From assembly GCA_018714645.1 (NCBI GenBank), contig DVND01000176.1, positions 1-24,467 of the forward strand: a stretch of DNA of 24,467 nucleotides. Reading direction: 5' to 3'. Positions within the stretch are counted from its first letter, which is position 1, and every line of letters begins with the position of its first letter. Shown piece by piece: positions 1-7,751 of the stretch. The stretch is from Candidatus Avimonoglobus intestinipullorum (lineage in GTDB: Bacteria > Bacillota > Clostridia > UBA1381). The notes under the pieces were generated by a model, which did not search any database, had not been told where the DNA came from, and was given only the letters and a program-made list of their open reading frames with translations. Made by a program: the position numbers and the translations under genes.

Positions 1-52
1 CTCCTAATGAGTTCATTGTCCAATATGTTTGACAAACCTACAATTTTGGAAT

Positions 53-1225
53 TTATGGTAAATTTTTTATAATAATTGGCGAACGTTTAAAATCAAACCC
101 TGCGCAGTGTCCCCCTGCAGCTGCGCATAGCGCTGCGATATCTGTTGCCAATAAGTCTTTTTGAAACATCCCTTTTGGCGTATTGTAATCTGCTGTTTTA
201 ACAATGATGGGCAGACGGCATGTGTTTTTTGCGCGAGCCAGCAGTTTGATTCCGGTTTGCGTCATGCCCAATACGCGTATATATCCCGGCGGCTGCCGGC
301 AAAGATCTTTATCCATGTGCAGCAGGGCATTTATTAAAATACGCCTTATGCGGGACAGGGGATATCGTTTTGTTTTTACATGTACGGCGATTTCTGCAAA
401 GGTGTTATACTGCCGGGCAGCCTGGATAAACCGGTGTTCCAGCCCCTCTGTGACATCCGGCAGGCTGCGGAGCCACGCGGGGGATGCGGTGCGAAGCAGA
501 TAGGTGACGGCTGTATTCAAGCGGGAGATCGAATGGGTGGGAGCGTTGCAGTACAGATGCATTGCGGATGCAGGGACAACTGCATCAAAAGGGACGCCGT
601 CGTCGTGCATCCGGCGGATCGCTGCGGCGCTGGCGATGGAGCCCGCGGAATGCTCCGCGTGATATGCTGCGCCGATACGCCGGATTGTAAAAGGCTTCAT
701 GGCACTCTTTATTTTTTTTAATGCGCAAATATACTCCAATGCCAAAATGTTATTGGGTTCCCGTAACAGGGAGGGCGGAACGACGTCTGTAAAGGCTTCA
801 TGGCGCGCTGCCGGAAAGGGGAGCCCTGCTTCCAAACCACGTTTGATCTTCTCTGAGACGGCGGGAGGCTCTTCCAGCAGCAGCGCAGCGGCGTGCTCCA
901 GCGCCCGGATATCGCCCGATTCGGAGCCGAAACATAGGGTGTCAACGATGCCCAGGGCATCCAGCGTCGCCACTGCACCGTATGCGAAGCGTTCGGCTGT
1001 GGCACAGGCATAGCAAACGGGCAGCTCTAAAACCAGGTCCACGCCGTTTAAAAGCGCGGCTTCCGTCCGCACCCATTTGTCATAAAGCGCCACGTCGCCC
1101 CGTTGGACAAAGCTGCCGCTCATCACTGCAACGACTGCATCCGCCTGCTTTTTTGCTTCTTTTATTTGATAGTGATGGCCGTTGTGAAATGGATTATACT
1201 CTGCAATGATTCCCGTAACATTCAT
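53..1225 (-). CDS. tmcAL: tRNA(Met) cytidine acetate ligase TmcAL
   Basis: The 390-residue product matches the TmcAL (formerly YlbM) family, which uses ATP and acetate to make N4-acetylcytidine at the wobble position 34 of elongator tRNA-Met in the cytoplasm. The N-terminus carries a nucleotidyltransferase fold: GIIAEYNPFHNGH at residues 5-17 includes the HxGH-like H14-N-G-H17 ATP-binding motif, followed by MSGSFVQRGD near residue 35 and FGSESGD near residue 98. The length is normal for the family. The ATG at 1223-1225 is preceded in the sense direction by an AAGGCGG-like ribosome binding site. The gene is transcribed leftward, away from nifS. The 52 bases beyond its stop run to the window edge and show no clear terminator. 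Function is known from the family; I infer orthology from these motifs. Confidence 0.95.
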   Translation of the reverse strand: MNVTGIIAEYNPFHNGHHYQIKEAKKQADAVVAVMSGSFVQRGDVALYDKWVRTEAALLNGVDLVLELPVCYACATAERFAYGAVATLDALGIVDTLCFGSESGDIRALEHAAALLLEEPPAVSEKIKRGLEAGLPFPAARHEAFTDVVPPSLLREPNNILALEYICALKKIKSAMKPFTIRRIGAAYHAEHSAGSIASAAAIRRMHDDGVPFDAVVPASAMHLYCNAPTHSISRLNTAVTYLLRTASPAWLRSLPDVTEGLEHRFIQAARQYNTFAEIAVHVKTKRYPLSRIRRILINALLHMDKDLCRQPPGYIRVLGMTQTGIKLLARAKNTCRLPIIVKTADYNTPKGMFQKDLLATDIAALCAAAGGHCAGFDFKRSPIIIKNLP

Positions 1226-1306
1226 ATTTTTCCGCCTTTTCGCAAATAATATTTATTATATAACAATTTGCTTGAAAAGTACAGAAGAAAATAAATGTAC
1301 AATTAT

Positions 1307-1335
1307 TGTATAAATTTTATAAAACATATTGACAA
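1307..1335 (-). promoter_or_regulatory. candidate promoter of tmcAL
   Basis: On the minus strand the sequence reads TTGTCA (plus positions 1330-1335), a 17-bp spacer, then TATACA (1307-1312). This gives five of six -35 matches and four of six -10 matches to the sigma-A consensus. A transcript would start near 1300 and have a leader of about 75 bases before tmcAL. The -35 box overlaps by five bases the -35 box of the divergent nifS promoter. The call rests on sequence only. Confidence 0.5.
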
Positions 1336-1357
1336 ATATATAGGATCGCGGTAAAAT
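1329..1357 (+). promoter_or_regulatory. sigma-A promoter of nifS-nifU
   Basis: A perfect TTGACA (1329-1334) and TAAAAT (1352-1357) are separated by exactly 17 bp. The predicted start is near 1364, leaving a leader of about 47 bases before the nifS start at 1411. No IscR-type regulator gene lies next to the operon. The promoter is nearly consensus, so strong basal transcription is expected unless a repressor binds here. Confidence 0.8.
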
Positions 1358-1410
1358 ATGAAAGGGTATTCAAATGTTGGGTATCCATAGTTCGAAAGGA
1401 GATGTATAAA

Positions 1411-2595
1411 ATGAGCATGTCTGTTTATCTGGACAACAACGCGACAACCTCTTTGAAAAAGGAAGTCCTTGACGCCATGCTTCCATATTATACGGAACAT
1501 TACGGCAACGCCTCCTCGAAGTTTTATGCGATTGGCCGCACGGCCGAGCAAGCCGTATACCGTTTTCGCGAAACCGTTGCAAATGCAATTGGCGCAAAAG
1601 TCAACGAAATATATTTTACCGGTTCAGGCTGCGAGGCAGACAACTGGGCAATTAAGGGGATTGCCAATGCATATAAAAGCAAAGGCAACCACATTATTAC
1701 CACACAGGTTGAACATCATGCGGTGCTGGGGTCCTGTGAATTTTTGGAGAAGAACGGGTATGAGGTGACCTATCTGCCTGTGGATGAATTTGGGCGGGTG
1801 AATCCGGCGGATGTGGAAGCGGCGATTACGGAAAAAACCATTCTCATCACGGTTATGACGGCAAACAATGAGATTGGCACGATCCAGCCCATCCGGGAAA
1901 TCAGTGAGATTGCAAAAGAACATAAAATTATTTTCCACACCGACGCGGTGCAGGCCATTGGACATATGAAGGTGGATGTGCATGAATTGGGCGTGGACAT
2001 GCTGTCGATATCGGCGCATAAATTTCATGGCCCCAAGGGTGTTGGGGCGCTGTATATCAAGAACGGCGTCCGGATTTCAAACCTGATCCACGGCGGCGGG
2101 CAGGAGCGGGGAAAACGCGCCGCCACCGAAAATGTTGCCGGGATAGCGGGGATGGCAAAGGCCATTGAGCTTGCCACGGCACATTTGGATGAAAACATGG
2201 CAGCAATGCAGGACAAGCGGGACAAACTGATCAAAGGTATTATGGAACGGATCCCGTACTGCCGTCTGAATGGGCCGGCGGATGAAACGCGGCTTTGCAA
2301 CAACGTGAATTTTTCATTTCAATATGTGGAGGGCGAATCAATTTTGATGATGCTTGACATGAAGGGCATCGCCGCTTCCAGCGGGAGCGCCTGCGCATCC
2401 GGGTCGCTGGATCCGTCCCATGTGCTGCTGGCGATCGGGCTGCCCCATGAAATCGCCCATGGCTCCCTGCGCCTGAGCGTTGGGGAGGACACAACGGATG
2501 AAGAGGTGGCGTATGTGCTCGAAGCGTTGCCGCCGATTATTGAACGGCTGCGCATGATGTCGCCGTTATATGAGGAAGTTTTAAAGAAAAATTAA
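1411..2595 (+). CDS. nifS: Cysteine desulfurase (NifS/IscS type)
   Basis: This pyridoxal-phosphate enzyme converts cysteine to alanine and passes the sulfur as a persulfide to the Fe-S scaffold. The 394-residue product begins with the typical YLDNNATT. It has H103 in the EHHAVL motif, D178/Q181 in the HTDAVQAIG cofactor pocket, the PLP-binding K204 in SAHKFHGPKG, and the catalytic C328 in SSGSACASG. All key residues are present. I choose ATG 1411 because AAAGGAG at 1395-1401 lies nine bases upstream; an in-frame ATG at 1402 directly abuts that site. The nifU scaffold gene follows 32 bp downstream, which supports a role in general or nitrogenase-like Fe-S assembly. It is named nifS by this pairing; iscS is an equally fair label. 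Confidence 0.95.
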   Translation: MSMSVYLDNNATTSLKKEVLDAMLPYYTEHYGNASSKFYAIGRTAEQAVYRFRETVANAIGAKVNEIYFTGSGCEADNWAIKGIANAYKSKGNHIITTQVEHHAVLGSCEFLEKNGYEVTYLPVDEFGRVNPADVEAAITEKTILITVMTANNEIGTIQPIREISEIAKEHKIIFHTDAVQAIGHMKVDVHELGVDMLSISAHKFHGPKGVGALYIKNGVRISNLIHGGGQERGKRAATENVAGIAGMAKAIELATAHLDENMAAMQDKRDKLIKGIMERIPYCRLNGPADETRLCNNVNFSFQYVEGESILMMLDMKGIAASSGSACASGSLDPSHVLLAIGLPHEIAHGSLRLSVGEDTTDEEVAYVLEALPPIIERLRMMSPLYEEVLKKN

Positions 2596-2627
2596 TAGCT
2601 GAAGTTCATTTGGAAAGGGTTGATTCT

Positions 2628-3059
2628 ATGTACAGCGAAAAGGTTTTAGATCATTTTTCAAATCCGCGTAATGTGGGGGAGATTGAAGATGCAAACGCAG
2701 TCGGCCAGGTCGGCAATGCGAAATGCGGCGATATTATGAAAATTTACATGGATATTGAGGATAATGTTATCAAAGATGTAAAGTTCAAAACGTTTGGGTG
2801 CGGCGCGGCGATTGCGACCAGCTCCATGGCGACGGAAATGGTGAAAGGGAAAACGGTTGACGAAGCTCTGGCCTTGACCAACAAAGCGGTTATGGAGGCC
2901 CTCGACGGACTCCCGCCGGAAAAGATCCATTGCTCTGTGTTGGCGGAGGAGGCAATCCGTGCTGCAATTGAGGATTACAAGGCGCGCTCCGGAGAAGTGA
3001 CGGAAGATAAAAACAAGTGCGATTTCTGCTGCAAAAGATGTCAAATTGAAGAGAAATAA
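2628..3059 (+). CDS. nifU: Fe-S cluster assembly scaffold (NifU N-domain / IscU type)
   Basis: The 143-residue protein is the scaffold on which [2Fe-2S] clusters are built with sulfur from the neighbouring desulfurase. The three cluster-ligand cysteines are visible: C33 with D35 in NAKCGD, C58 in TFGCGAAIA, and C102 in KIHCSVLAEEAI. It starts at ATG 2628 after GGAAAGGG (2612-2619); an in-frame TTG at 2610 precedes that site and is unlikely. The C-terminus is unusual: after the standard fold it ends in a charged linker and C131, C134, C135 and C138 (CX2CCX2C). There is no NifU-type ferredoxin or C-terminal Nfu domain. The gene is co-transcribed with nifS and followed directly by a terminator. 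Confidence 0.93.
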   Translation: MYSEKVLDHFSNPRNVGEIEDANAVGQVGNAKCGDIMKIYMDIEDNVIKDVKFKTFGCGAAIATSSMATEMVKGKTVDEALALTNKAVMEALDGLPPEKIHCSVLAEEAIRAAIEDYKARSGEVTEDKNKCDFCCKRCQIEEK

Positions 3060-3064
3060 TGCTG

Positions 3065-3100
3065 AAAAAATAGCACCGATAGGACTTGGTGCTATTTTTT
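3065..3100. terminator. Bidirectional Rho-independent terminator after nifU
   Basis: A 13-bp perfect stem (3065-3077 with 3088-3100) encloses a 10-base loop. The arms carry six A on the left and six T on the right, so it can terminate from either side. It begins five bases after the nifU stop and separates the Fe-S operon from the lipid operon. Confidence 0.92.
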
Positions 3101-3166
3101 GTTGGGACAAGCTGCCCGGATGCGGCGTTTTTCGACATACAACGGCATGCGGCTTGAAAAAAGGCG

Positions 3167-3186
3167 GTATACAAAATATTGTGTAC
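3167..3186. repeat. 20-bp near-palindrome upstream of fapR
   Basis: GTATACAAAATATTGTGTAC reads almost the same on both strands (arms GTAtACAA and TTGTgTAC). It lies 25 bases upstream of the fapR -35 box. The position suits an activator or repressor site, but I do not recognise the family; it does not look like the FapR operator pattern. Confidence 0.35.
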
Positions 3187-3211
3187 AATTTGTGAATTTT
3201 AAAAAAAGGTA

Positions 3212-3240
3212 TTGCAATATGGAAGATTATAGGGTATAAT
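3212..3240 (+). promoter_or_regulatory. sigma-A promoter of the fapR-plsX-fab operon
   Basis: TTGCAA (3212-3217), a 17-bp spacer and a perfect TATAAT (3235-3240) predict a start near 3247, about 47 bases before fapR. The eight-base palindrome ATTGCAAT overlaps the -35 box (3211-3218) and recurs just past the -10 box (3242-3249), with 31 bp between equivalent points. Confidence 0.75.
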
Positions 3241-3252
3241 GATTGCAATGAT

Positions 3253-3269
3253 TTATTAGCAGGTCATAA
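3253..3269. promoter_or_regulatory. candidate FapR operator
   Basis: TTATTAGCAGGTCATAA is a 17-bp imperfect inverted repeat (12 of 16 flanking positions symmetric) lying about +6 to +22 from the predicted start. From memory, FapR operators are 17-bp inverted repeats close to TTAGTACC-N-GGTACTAA, and this site shares the TTA ends, the central C-N-GGT and the length. Autoregulation by FapR binding near its own promoter is established in Bacillus. The match is partial. Confidence 0.42.
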
Positions 3270-3293
3270 AAATTGCTTGTAGGTGGTGTGAAA

Positions 3294-3854
3294 ATGGGCA
3301 GGGCGGAATTGAAGAGGAAACGGCAGATGCAATTGCTGCGGCAGGTGGAAGCCGACCCATTTTTAAAAGACGAGGATTTGGCGCGCCGGCTGGGGGTCAG
3401 CGTCGCAACGGTGCGGCTGGACCGTTCGGAGCTTGGGATCGCCGAATACCGGGAGCGCATTAAATCCGTGGCCGCCGGGAACCTGCATAAGGACAGCGCC
3501 CAGGGCGATCTGTTGGATTTGAACCCATACCATGACGGGATATCGGTGCTTATACCCGATGAATCCATGGCGTTCCCGGGGACGGATATCGTCCGGGGGG
3601 AGGCGGTGTTTGCCTTTGCTGAGAACCTAATCCTGGGGCTGCTGAACGCGAAAACGATTTTGATCAAGGTTGCGAATGTGAAGTATATAAAAGAAGTTAA
3701 AAAAGGCGAAAAGCTGGTCGCCAAATTTGAAGTGAAACGGGTGCGGGACGGGGAATTTATCGTTTGGGTGAAAATCAAGGTTGAGCTGGCCGAGGTGTTC
3801 CGCGGGAAATTTAACGTGGCTGTTACGGCGGAAGCAGAAAGGAAAGGAACATGA
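3294..3854 (+). CDS. fapR: FapR, malonyl-CoA-responsive repressor of lipid synthesis
   Basis: The 186-residue product has the two-part FapR design: an N-terminal DeoR-like helix-turn-helix (about residues 25-47, DEDLARRLGVSVATVRLDR) and a C-terminal hot-dog fold related to thioesterases that senses malonyl-CoA. In the family, the DNA-bound dimer represses fatty acid and phospholipid genes until malonyl-CoA or malonyl-ACP releases it. I start it at ATG 3294, seven bases after AGGTGG (3281-3286); an in-frame TTG at 3273 is too close to the predicted transcript start. It is the first gene of the operon it presumably controls, and its TGA overlaps the plsX ATG by four bases. Its length is normal (188 residues in B. 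subtilis). Confidence 0.92.
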   Translation: MGRAELKRKRQMQLLRQVEADPFLKDEDLARRLGVSVATVRLDRSELGIAEYRERIKSVAAGNLHKDSAQGDLLDLNPYHDGISVLIPDESMAFPGTDIVRGEAVFAFAENLILGLLNAKTILIKVANVKYIKEVKKGEKLVAKFEVKRVRDGEFIVWVKIKVELAEVFRGKFNVAVTAEAERKGT

Positions 3855-4858
3855 AAATTATCATAGACGCCATGGGAGGCGACCATGCGCCTGCGGCCCC
3901 GGTGGAGGCGGGGGCCCGGGCGACCCGGGAATTGGGCGTGGACATCGTGCTTGTTGGAAAGCGCGACGTGATTGAACGGGAGCTGGCAAAATACCAGTTT
4001 GACAAAAACCGTCTTGAAATTGTCCATGCGGATGAGGTGATTACGAATCACGAAGAGCCGGCAAAGGCTGTACGGGCGAAAAAGAATGCGTCTGTTGTGG
4101 TGGCGGGCAGGCTGTTGAAAGAGGGCAAGGGCGACGCGATGCTGTCCATGGGAAACACCGGCGCCCTGCTGGCAACAGGGCTGCTGATTGTCGGCAGGAG
4201 CAAAGGTGTATCCCGTCCGGCGCTGGCGACGCTGCTCCCCACAGATAAGGGCCCGAAGCTGCTTATTGACGCGGGCGCAAACACAAATTGCAAAGACATA
4301 AACCTGGTGCAGTTTGCCGTGATGGGCAGCATTTATATGAAAAATGTGCTGGACATCGACCGGCCGCGGGTCGGCCTGATGAGCAACGGCGAGGAGGAAG
4401 GCAAAGGCGATGCGCTCACGAAGGAAACGTATCCGCTCCTGCAGCGGGCCGGGGTGAATTTTATCGGCAATATTGAGGGCCGGGACGTCATGGAGGGCAA
4501 TGCGGACGTCATTACCTGCGACGGGTTTGTTGGGAATGTGATCCTCAAGACCGTGGAAGGCATGGGATCAGTCATTTCGAAAAAGGTCAAGGGCCTGTTT
4601 TTGAAAAATATGTTTACGAAAATTGGGAGCCTGTTCGTCGCGGGGGGCTTAAAAGAATTTAAAAAGATGATGGATTACCGCGAATACGGCGGCGCGCCGC
4701 TTTTGGGCGTGAAAAAGCCCGTGATTAAAGGGCATGGCTCTTCAGACGCGAAGGCCGCGTTTTCTGCCATTATCCAGGCAAAAAAATTTGTTGAGACAAA
4801 CGTCATTCAAAATATAGAGGGCCACATCGGGTCTATGGAGGTTATCAAAGATGAGTAA
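3851..4858 (+). CDS. plsX: Phosphate acyltransferase PlsX
   Basis: PlsX converts acyl-ACP and phosphate to acyl-phosphate, the acyl donor for PlsY in the first step of phospholipid synthesis, acting at the inner face of the membrane. The 335-residue product starts with the signature MKIIIDAMGGDHAP. It has further family stretches: GDAMLSMGNTGALLA near residue 100, LLIDAGANTNCK near residue 140, and CDGFVGNVILKTVEG near residue 225. The length is typical. It overlaps fapR by four bases and fabH by eight, which points to translational coupling. Placement straight after fapR matches Bacillus and links the end product of fatty acid synthesis to membrane lipid synthesis. Confidence 0.96.
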   Translation: MKIIIDAMGGDHAPAAPVEAGARATRELGVDIVLVGKRDVIERELAKYQFDKNRLEIVHADEVITNHEEPAKAVRAKKNASVVVAGRLLKEGKGDAMLSMGNTGALLATGLLIVGRSKGVSRPALATLLPTDKGPKLLIDAGANTNCKDINLVQFAVMGSIYMKNVLDIDRPRVGLMSNGEEEGKGDALTKETYPLLQRAGVNFIGNIEGRDVMEGNADVITCDGFVGNVILKTVEGMGSVISKKVKGLFLKNMFTKIGSLFVAGGLKEFKKMMDYREYGGAPLLGVKKPVIKGHGSSDAKAAFSAIIQAKKFVETNVIQNIEGHIGSMEVIKDE

Positions 4859-5828
4859 TGCAAAAATTACAGGCTATGGGTATTATGTTCCTGAAAAGGT
4901 GTACGACAACGCTTATATGGAACAGATTGTGGAAACAAACGACGAGTGGATTACCCAGCGGACGGGGATCAAGGAACGGCGGATTGCGAAGGATAACGAA
5001 TATACCTCCGACATGGCCACCGAAGCCGCGCGGATGGCGCTGGAGGATGCGCACATGGCAGCGGAAGCGCTGGATTTAATCATTGTGGCGACAATTACGG
5101 CGGATTACCATACGCCGTCCTGCGCCTGCGTAGTGCAGAAAAATATTGGTGCAGCCCATGCGGCGGCATTTGATATCAATGCAGCGTGCTCAGGGTTTGT
5201 CACGGCGCTGGCGATTGCAAAGCAATTCATTGAAAACGGCACCTATCAAAAAATCCTGATCATCGGCGCGGACACTTTGAGCAAAATCACAGACTATAAA
5301 GACCGCGGGACCTGTATTTTATTTGGCGATGCGGCGGGAGCCGCGGTCTTGGAAGCATCCGCGGAACCCGGCGTTATGGCAGTCGATATCGGCGCCAACG
5401 GCGCTGACGGCATGAAGCTGACCAGCCTGGATTTAAAAGCGGATGCGGAGGAAACGGAAAAGCGTGTTGGGAAAGATGCGTCGAAAATTTTTATGGCCGG
5501 CGCGGAAGTGATGAAGTTTGCGGTAAAAATCATGGCGGAAGCGGCCAGCAAGGTCGTCGCAGAGGCCGGCCTGACAATGGATGACATTGCGCTGATTGTG
5601 CCGCACCAGGCGAATACGCGGATCATTTACGGCGCGTCAAAGCGCATGGGTATTTCGGACGACAAGGTGTTTGTGAACATCCAGAAATATGGGAACACAT
5701 CCGGCGCATCCATCCCGGTGGCGTTGTATGAAGCGGTAAAATCCGGCCGGGCGAAACCGGGCGATAAGATTGTCCTTGTGGGCTTCGGCGGCGGACTGAC
5801 CTGGGGCGCGGCAGTACTTCAAATATAA
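4851..5828 (+). CDS. fabH: 3-oxoacyl-ACP synthase III (KAS III)
   Basis: FabH starts fatty acid chains by condensing an acyl-CoA primer with malonyl-ACP. The 325-residue product contains the full KAS III triad: C113 in NAACSGFV, H252 in VPHQANTRII and N282 in YGNTSGAS. The ending GFGGGLTWGAAVL is also characteristic. ATG 4851 lies nine bases after GGAGG (4837-4841), inside the end of plsX. Whether it prefers acetyl-CoA or branched primers cannot be read from the sequence by eye. Confidence 0.96.
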   Translation: MSNAKITGYGYYVPEKVYDNAYMEQIVETNDEWITQRTGIKERRIAKDNEYTSDMATEAARMALEDAHMAAEALDLIIVATITADYHTPSCACVVQKNIGAAHAAAFDINAACSGFVTALAIAKQFIENGTYQKILIIGADTLSKITDYKDRGTCILFGDAAGAAVLEASAEPGVMAVDIGANGADGMKLTSLDLKADAEETEKRVGKDASKIFMAGAEVMKFAVKIMAEAASKVVAEAGLTMDDIALIVPHQANTRIIYGASKRMGISDDKVFVNIQKYGNTSGASIPVALYEAVKSGRAKPGDKIVLVGFGGGLTWGAAVLQI

Positions 5829-5858
5829 TTTTAGAAGTGTGGAAAGGAACAGGATACT

Positions 5859-6800
5859 ATGAAAGCGAGAATATGCGAATTATTGGGTATTGAATATCCG
5901 GTCATACAGGGCGGCATGGCATGGGTCGCAACGGCGGAGCTGGCGGCGGCGGTGTCCAATGGCGGCGGCTTAGGGCTGATTGCCGCAGGCGGCGCGCCGG
6001 CGGACGCGGTACGGGCGGAAATCAAAAAGGCGCGCACGCTGACCGATAAGCCCTTCGGCGTGAATGTGATGCTGATGTCCCCGTTTGCCGACGAAGTCAT
6101 GCAGGTGATTTTGGAGGAACGGCCGGCGGTGGTTGCCACCGGCGCGGGGAATCCCGCCAAGTATATGCCTGCGTTAAAGGAAGCGGGCATCAAGGTGCTG
6201 CCGGTGGTACCCAGCGTGGCGCTGGCAAAAAGGATGGAAAAAAGCGGCGCGGATGCGATTATCGCAGAGGGCACGGAGGCCGGCGGGCATATTGGCGAAT
6301 TGACGACGATGGTGTTGATCCCGCAGGTTGCGGAAGCCGTGGAAGTGCCGGTTATCGCGGCGGGCGGCATTGTGGATTCGCGCGGGACAGCGGCGGCATT
6401 TGCGCTGGGCGCGGACGGGATCCAGGTTGGGACGCGGTTTATCTGTTCTGAAGAATGCATCGCCCATGACAACTACAAGCAGGCCGTGCTTAAGGCGAAA
6501 GACCGGGATGCGGTTGTCACGGGGCGTGCGAACGGCGCGCCGGTGCGGGCGTTGAAAAACAAATTGACCAAGGAATACGAACGGTTGGAAAAAGAGGGCG
6601 CGAGCTTCGAGGAGATCGAGGCGCTGGGCGTTGGGGGCCTGCGCCGGGCGTTCCAGGAGGGCGACGTGGAAATGGGGTCGCTGATGGCAGGGCAGAGCGC
6701 CGCCATGGTGCATGAGATTTTGCCGTGCGCACAGATTATTAAGGAATTGTTTTGCAACGTTGCGGACATTGCGAAAAAGATAGAAGATAAGGTTTTATAG
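5859..6800 (+). CDS. fabK: Enoyl-ACP reductase II (FMN-dependent FabK)
   Basis: FabK reduces trans-2-enoyl-ACP in the last step of each elongation cycle, using FMN and NAD(P)H. The 313-residue TIM-barrel protein belongs to the nitronate monooxygenase-like family. Visible motifs are YPVIQGGMAWVA near residue 13, the H-containing EGTEAGGHIG near residue 140, PVIAAGGI near residue 165 and the phosphate-binding GADGIQVGTRF near residue 185. Its place between fabH and fabD supports FabK rather than a nitronate monooxygenase. ATG 5859 follows AAAGGA (5843-5848). FabK is unrelated to FabI, and in the family it gives intrinsic insensitivity to triclosan; that property is inferred here. Confidence 0.93.
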   Translation: MKARICELLGIEYPVIQGGMAWVATAELAAAVSNGGGLGLIAAGGAPADAVRAEIKKARTLTDKPFGVNVMLMSPFADEVMQVILEERPAVVATGAGNPAKYMPALKEAGIKVLPVVPSVALAKRMEKSGADAIIAEGTEAGGHIGELTTMVLIPQVAEAVEVPVIAAGGIVDSRGTAAAFALGADGIQVGTRFICSEECIAHDNYKQAVLKAKDRDAVVTGRANGAPVRALKNKLTKEYERLEKEGASFEEIEALGVGGLRRAFQEGDVEMGSLMAGQSAAMVHEILPCAQIIKELFCNVADIAKKIEDKVL

Positions 6801-6809
6801 GAGGCTATT

Positions 6810-7751
6810 ATGGGTAAAACGGCATTTGTATTTGCAGGGCAGGGTGCACAGGCCGTCGGCATGGGCAAGGAGCTGTACGACAATTTTGCCTGTGCGAAAC
6901 ATGTATTTGAAGAAGCGTCTGAAAGCCTGGGGTTCAGCGTGGAAGAGATGGTTTTTAACGGCGATGCGGACACGCTGATGATTACAGAAAACACACAGCC
7001 CACCATTGTGACCATGAGCACGGCGGCATTAAGGGTGCTGGAGGAAAAGGGCGTGCAGGCGGACGTTGTCGCAGGGTTGAGCCTGGGCGAATATACGGCG
7101 CATATTGCATCCGGCTCGCTGGAATTTCAGGATGCGGTAAAGCTGGTGAAAAAGCGCGGGAAGTATATGCAGGAGGAGGTACCGCAGGGCGAGGGTGCGA
7201 TGGCGGCCATCATTGCGCTGGCGCCGGAAGCGGTTGTGGAATGCTGCGAGAAGGCTTCTGATCTGGGCGTATGCGCGCCGGCAAATTTTAACTGCCCGGG
7301 ACAGATTGTTGTTTCAGGCGCAGTTGCATCGGTGGAAAAATGCTGCGAGCTGGCAAAGGAGGCCGGCGCAAAACGGGCGATGAAGCTCCCGGTTTCGGCG
7401 CCGTTCCACTGTGCAATGCTGAAGGGCGCCGGGGAAAAGCTGGAGCGGGAATTCCGGAATGTGACGGTTCATGAGATGCAAATTCCGGTGATCACCAATG
7501 TAACTGCGGACTATGTGCAGTCCAAGGAAGATATCAAGCCCTTATTGGTAAAACAAGTATCTTCTTCCGTGCGCTGGGAGGATTCCATCCGCAGAATGCT
7601 TGCAGACGGCGTGGATACCTTTATCGAGGTGGGGCCGGGCAAGGCGTTGAGCGGATTTATCAAAAAGATTGACAGGGAAGCGGCGGCATACAATGTGGAG
7701 GATTTAGCGTCGCTGGAAAAAACGTTGGAGGGGGTTAAAGGAAAATGCTAA
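6810..7751 (+). CDS. fabD: Malonyl-CoA:ACP transacylase
   Basis: FabD moves malonyl groups from CoA to acyl carrier protein, supplying the two-carbon extender for FabH and FabF. The 313-residue product opens with FVFAGQGAQAVGMG. It carries the nucleophile S91 in GLSLGEY, R116 that binds the malonyl carboxylate, and the catalytic H200 in SAPFHCAML. GGAGG at 6800-6804 shares a base with the fabK stop and lies five bases before ATG 6810. The gene overlaps fabG by seven bases. Length and motifs are standard. Confidence 0.96.
   Translation: MGKTAFVFAGQGAQAVGMGKELYDNFACAKHVFEEASESLGFSVEEMVFNGDADTLMITENTQPTIVTMSTAALRVLEEKGVQADVVAGLSLGEYTAHIASGSLEFQDAVKLVKKRGKYMQEEVPQGEGAMAAIIALAPEAVVECCEKASDLGVCAPANFNCPGQIVVSGAVASVEKCCELAKEAGAKRAMKLPVSAPFHCAMLKGAGEKLEREFRNVTVHEMQIPVITNVTADYVQSKEDIKPLLVKQVSSSVRWEDSIRRMLADGVDTFIEVGPGKALSGFIKKIDREAAAYNVEDLASLEKTLEGVKGKC

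Noticed and set aside
29..57. TTGACA with TTTATG 17 bp downstream at the left edge.
   Set aside because: The -10 box matches only three of six positions and no rightward gene follows; it lies at the end of tmcAL.
5831..7021. Antisense open frames of 180-213 codons over fabK and fabD.
   Set aside because: The compositions rich in A, P, S and T mirror GC-rich codons of the real genes; no start signals or homology.
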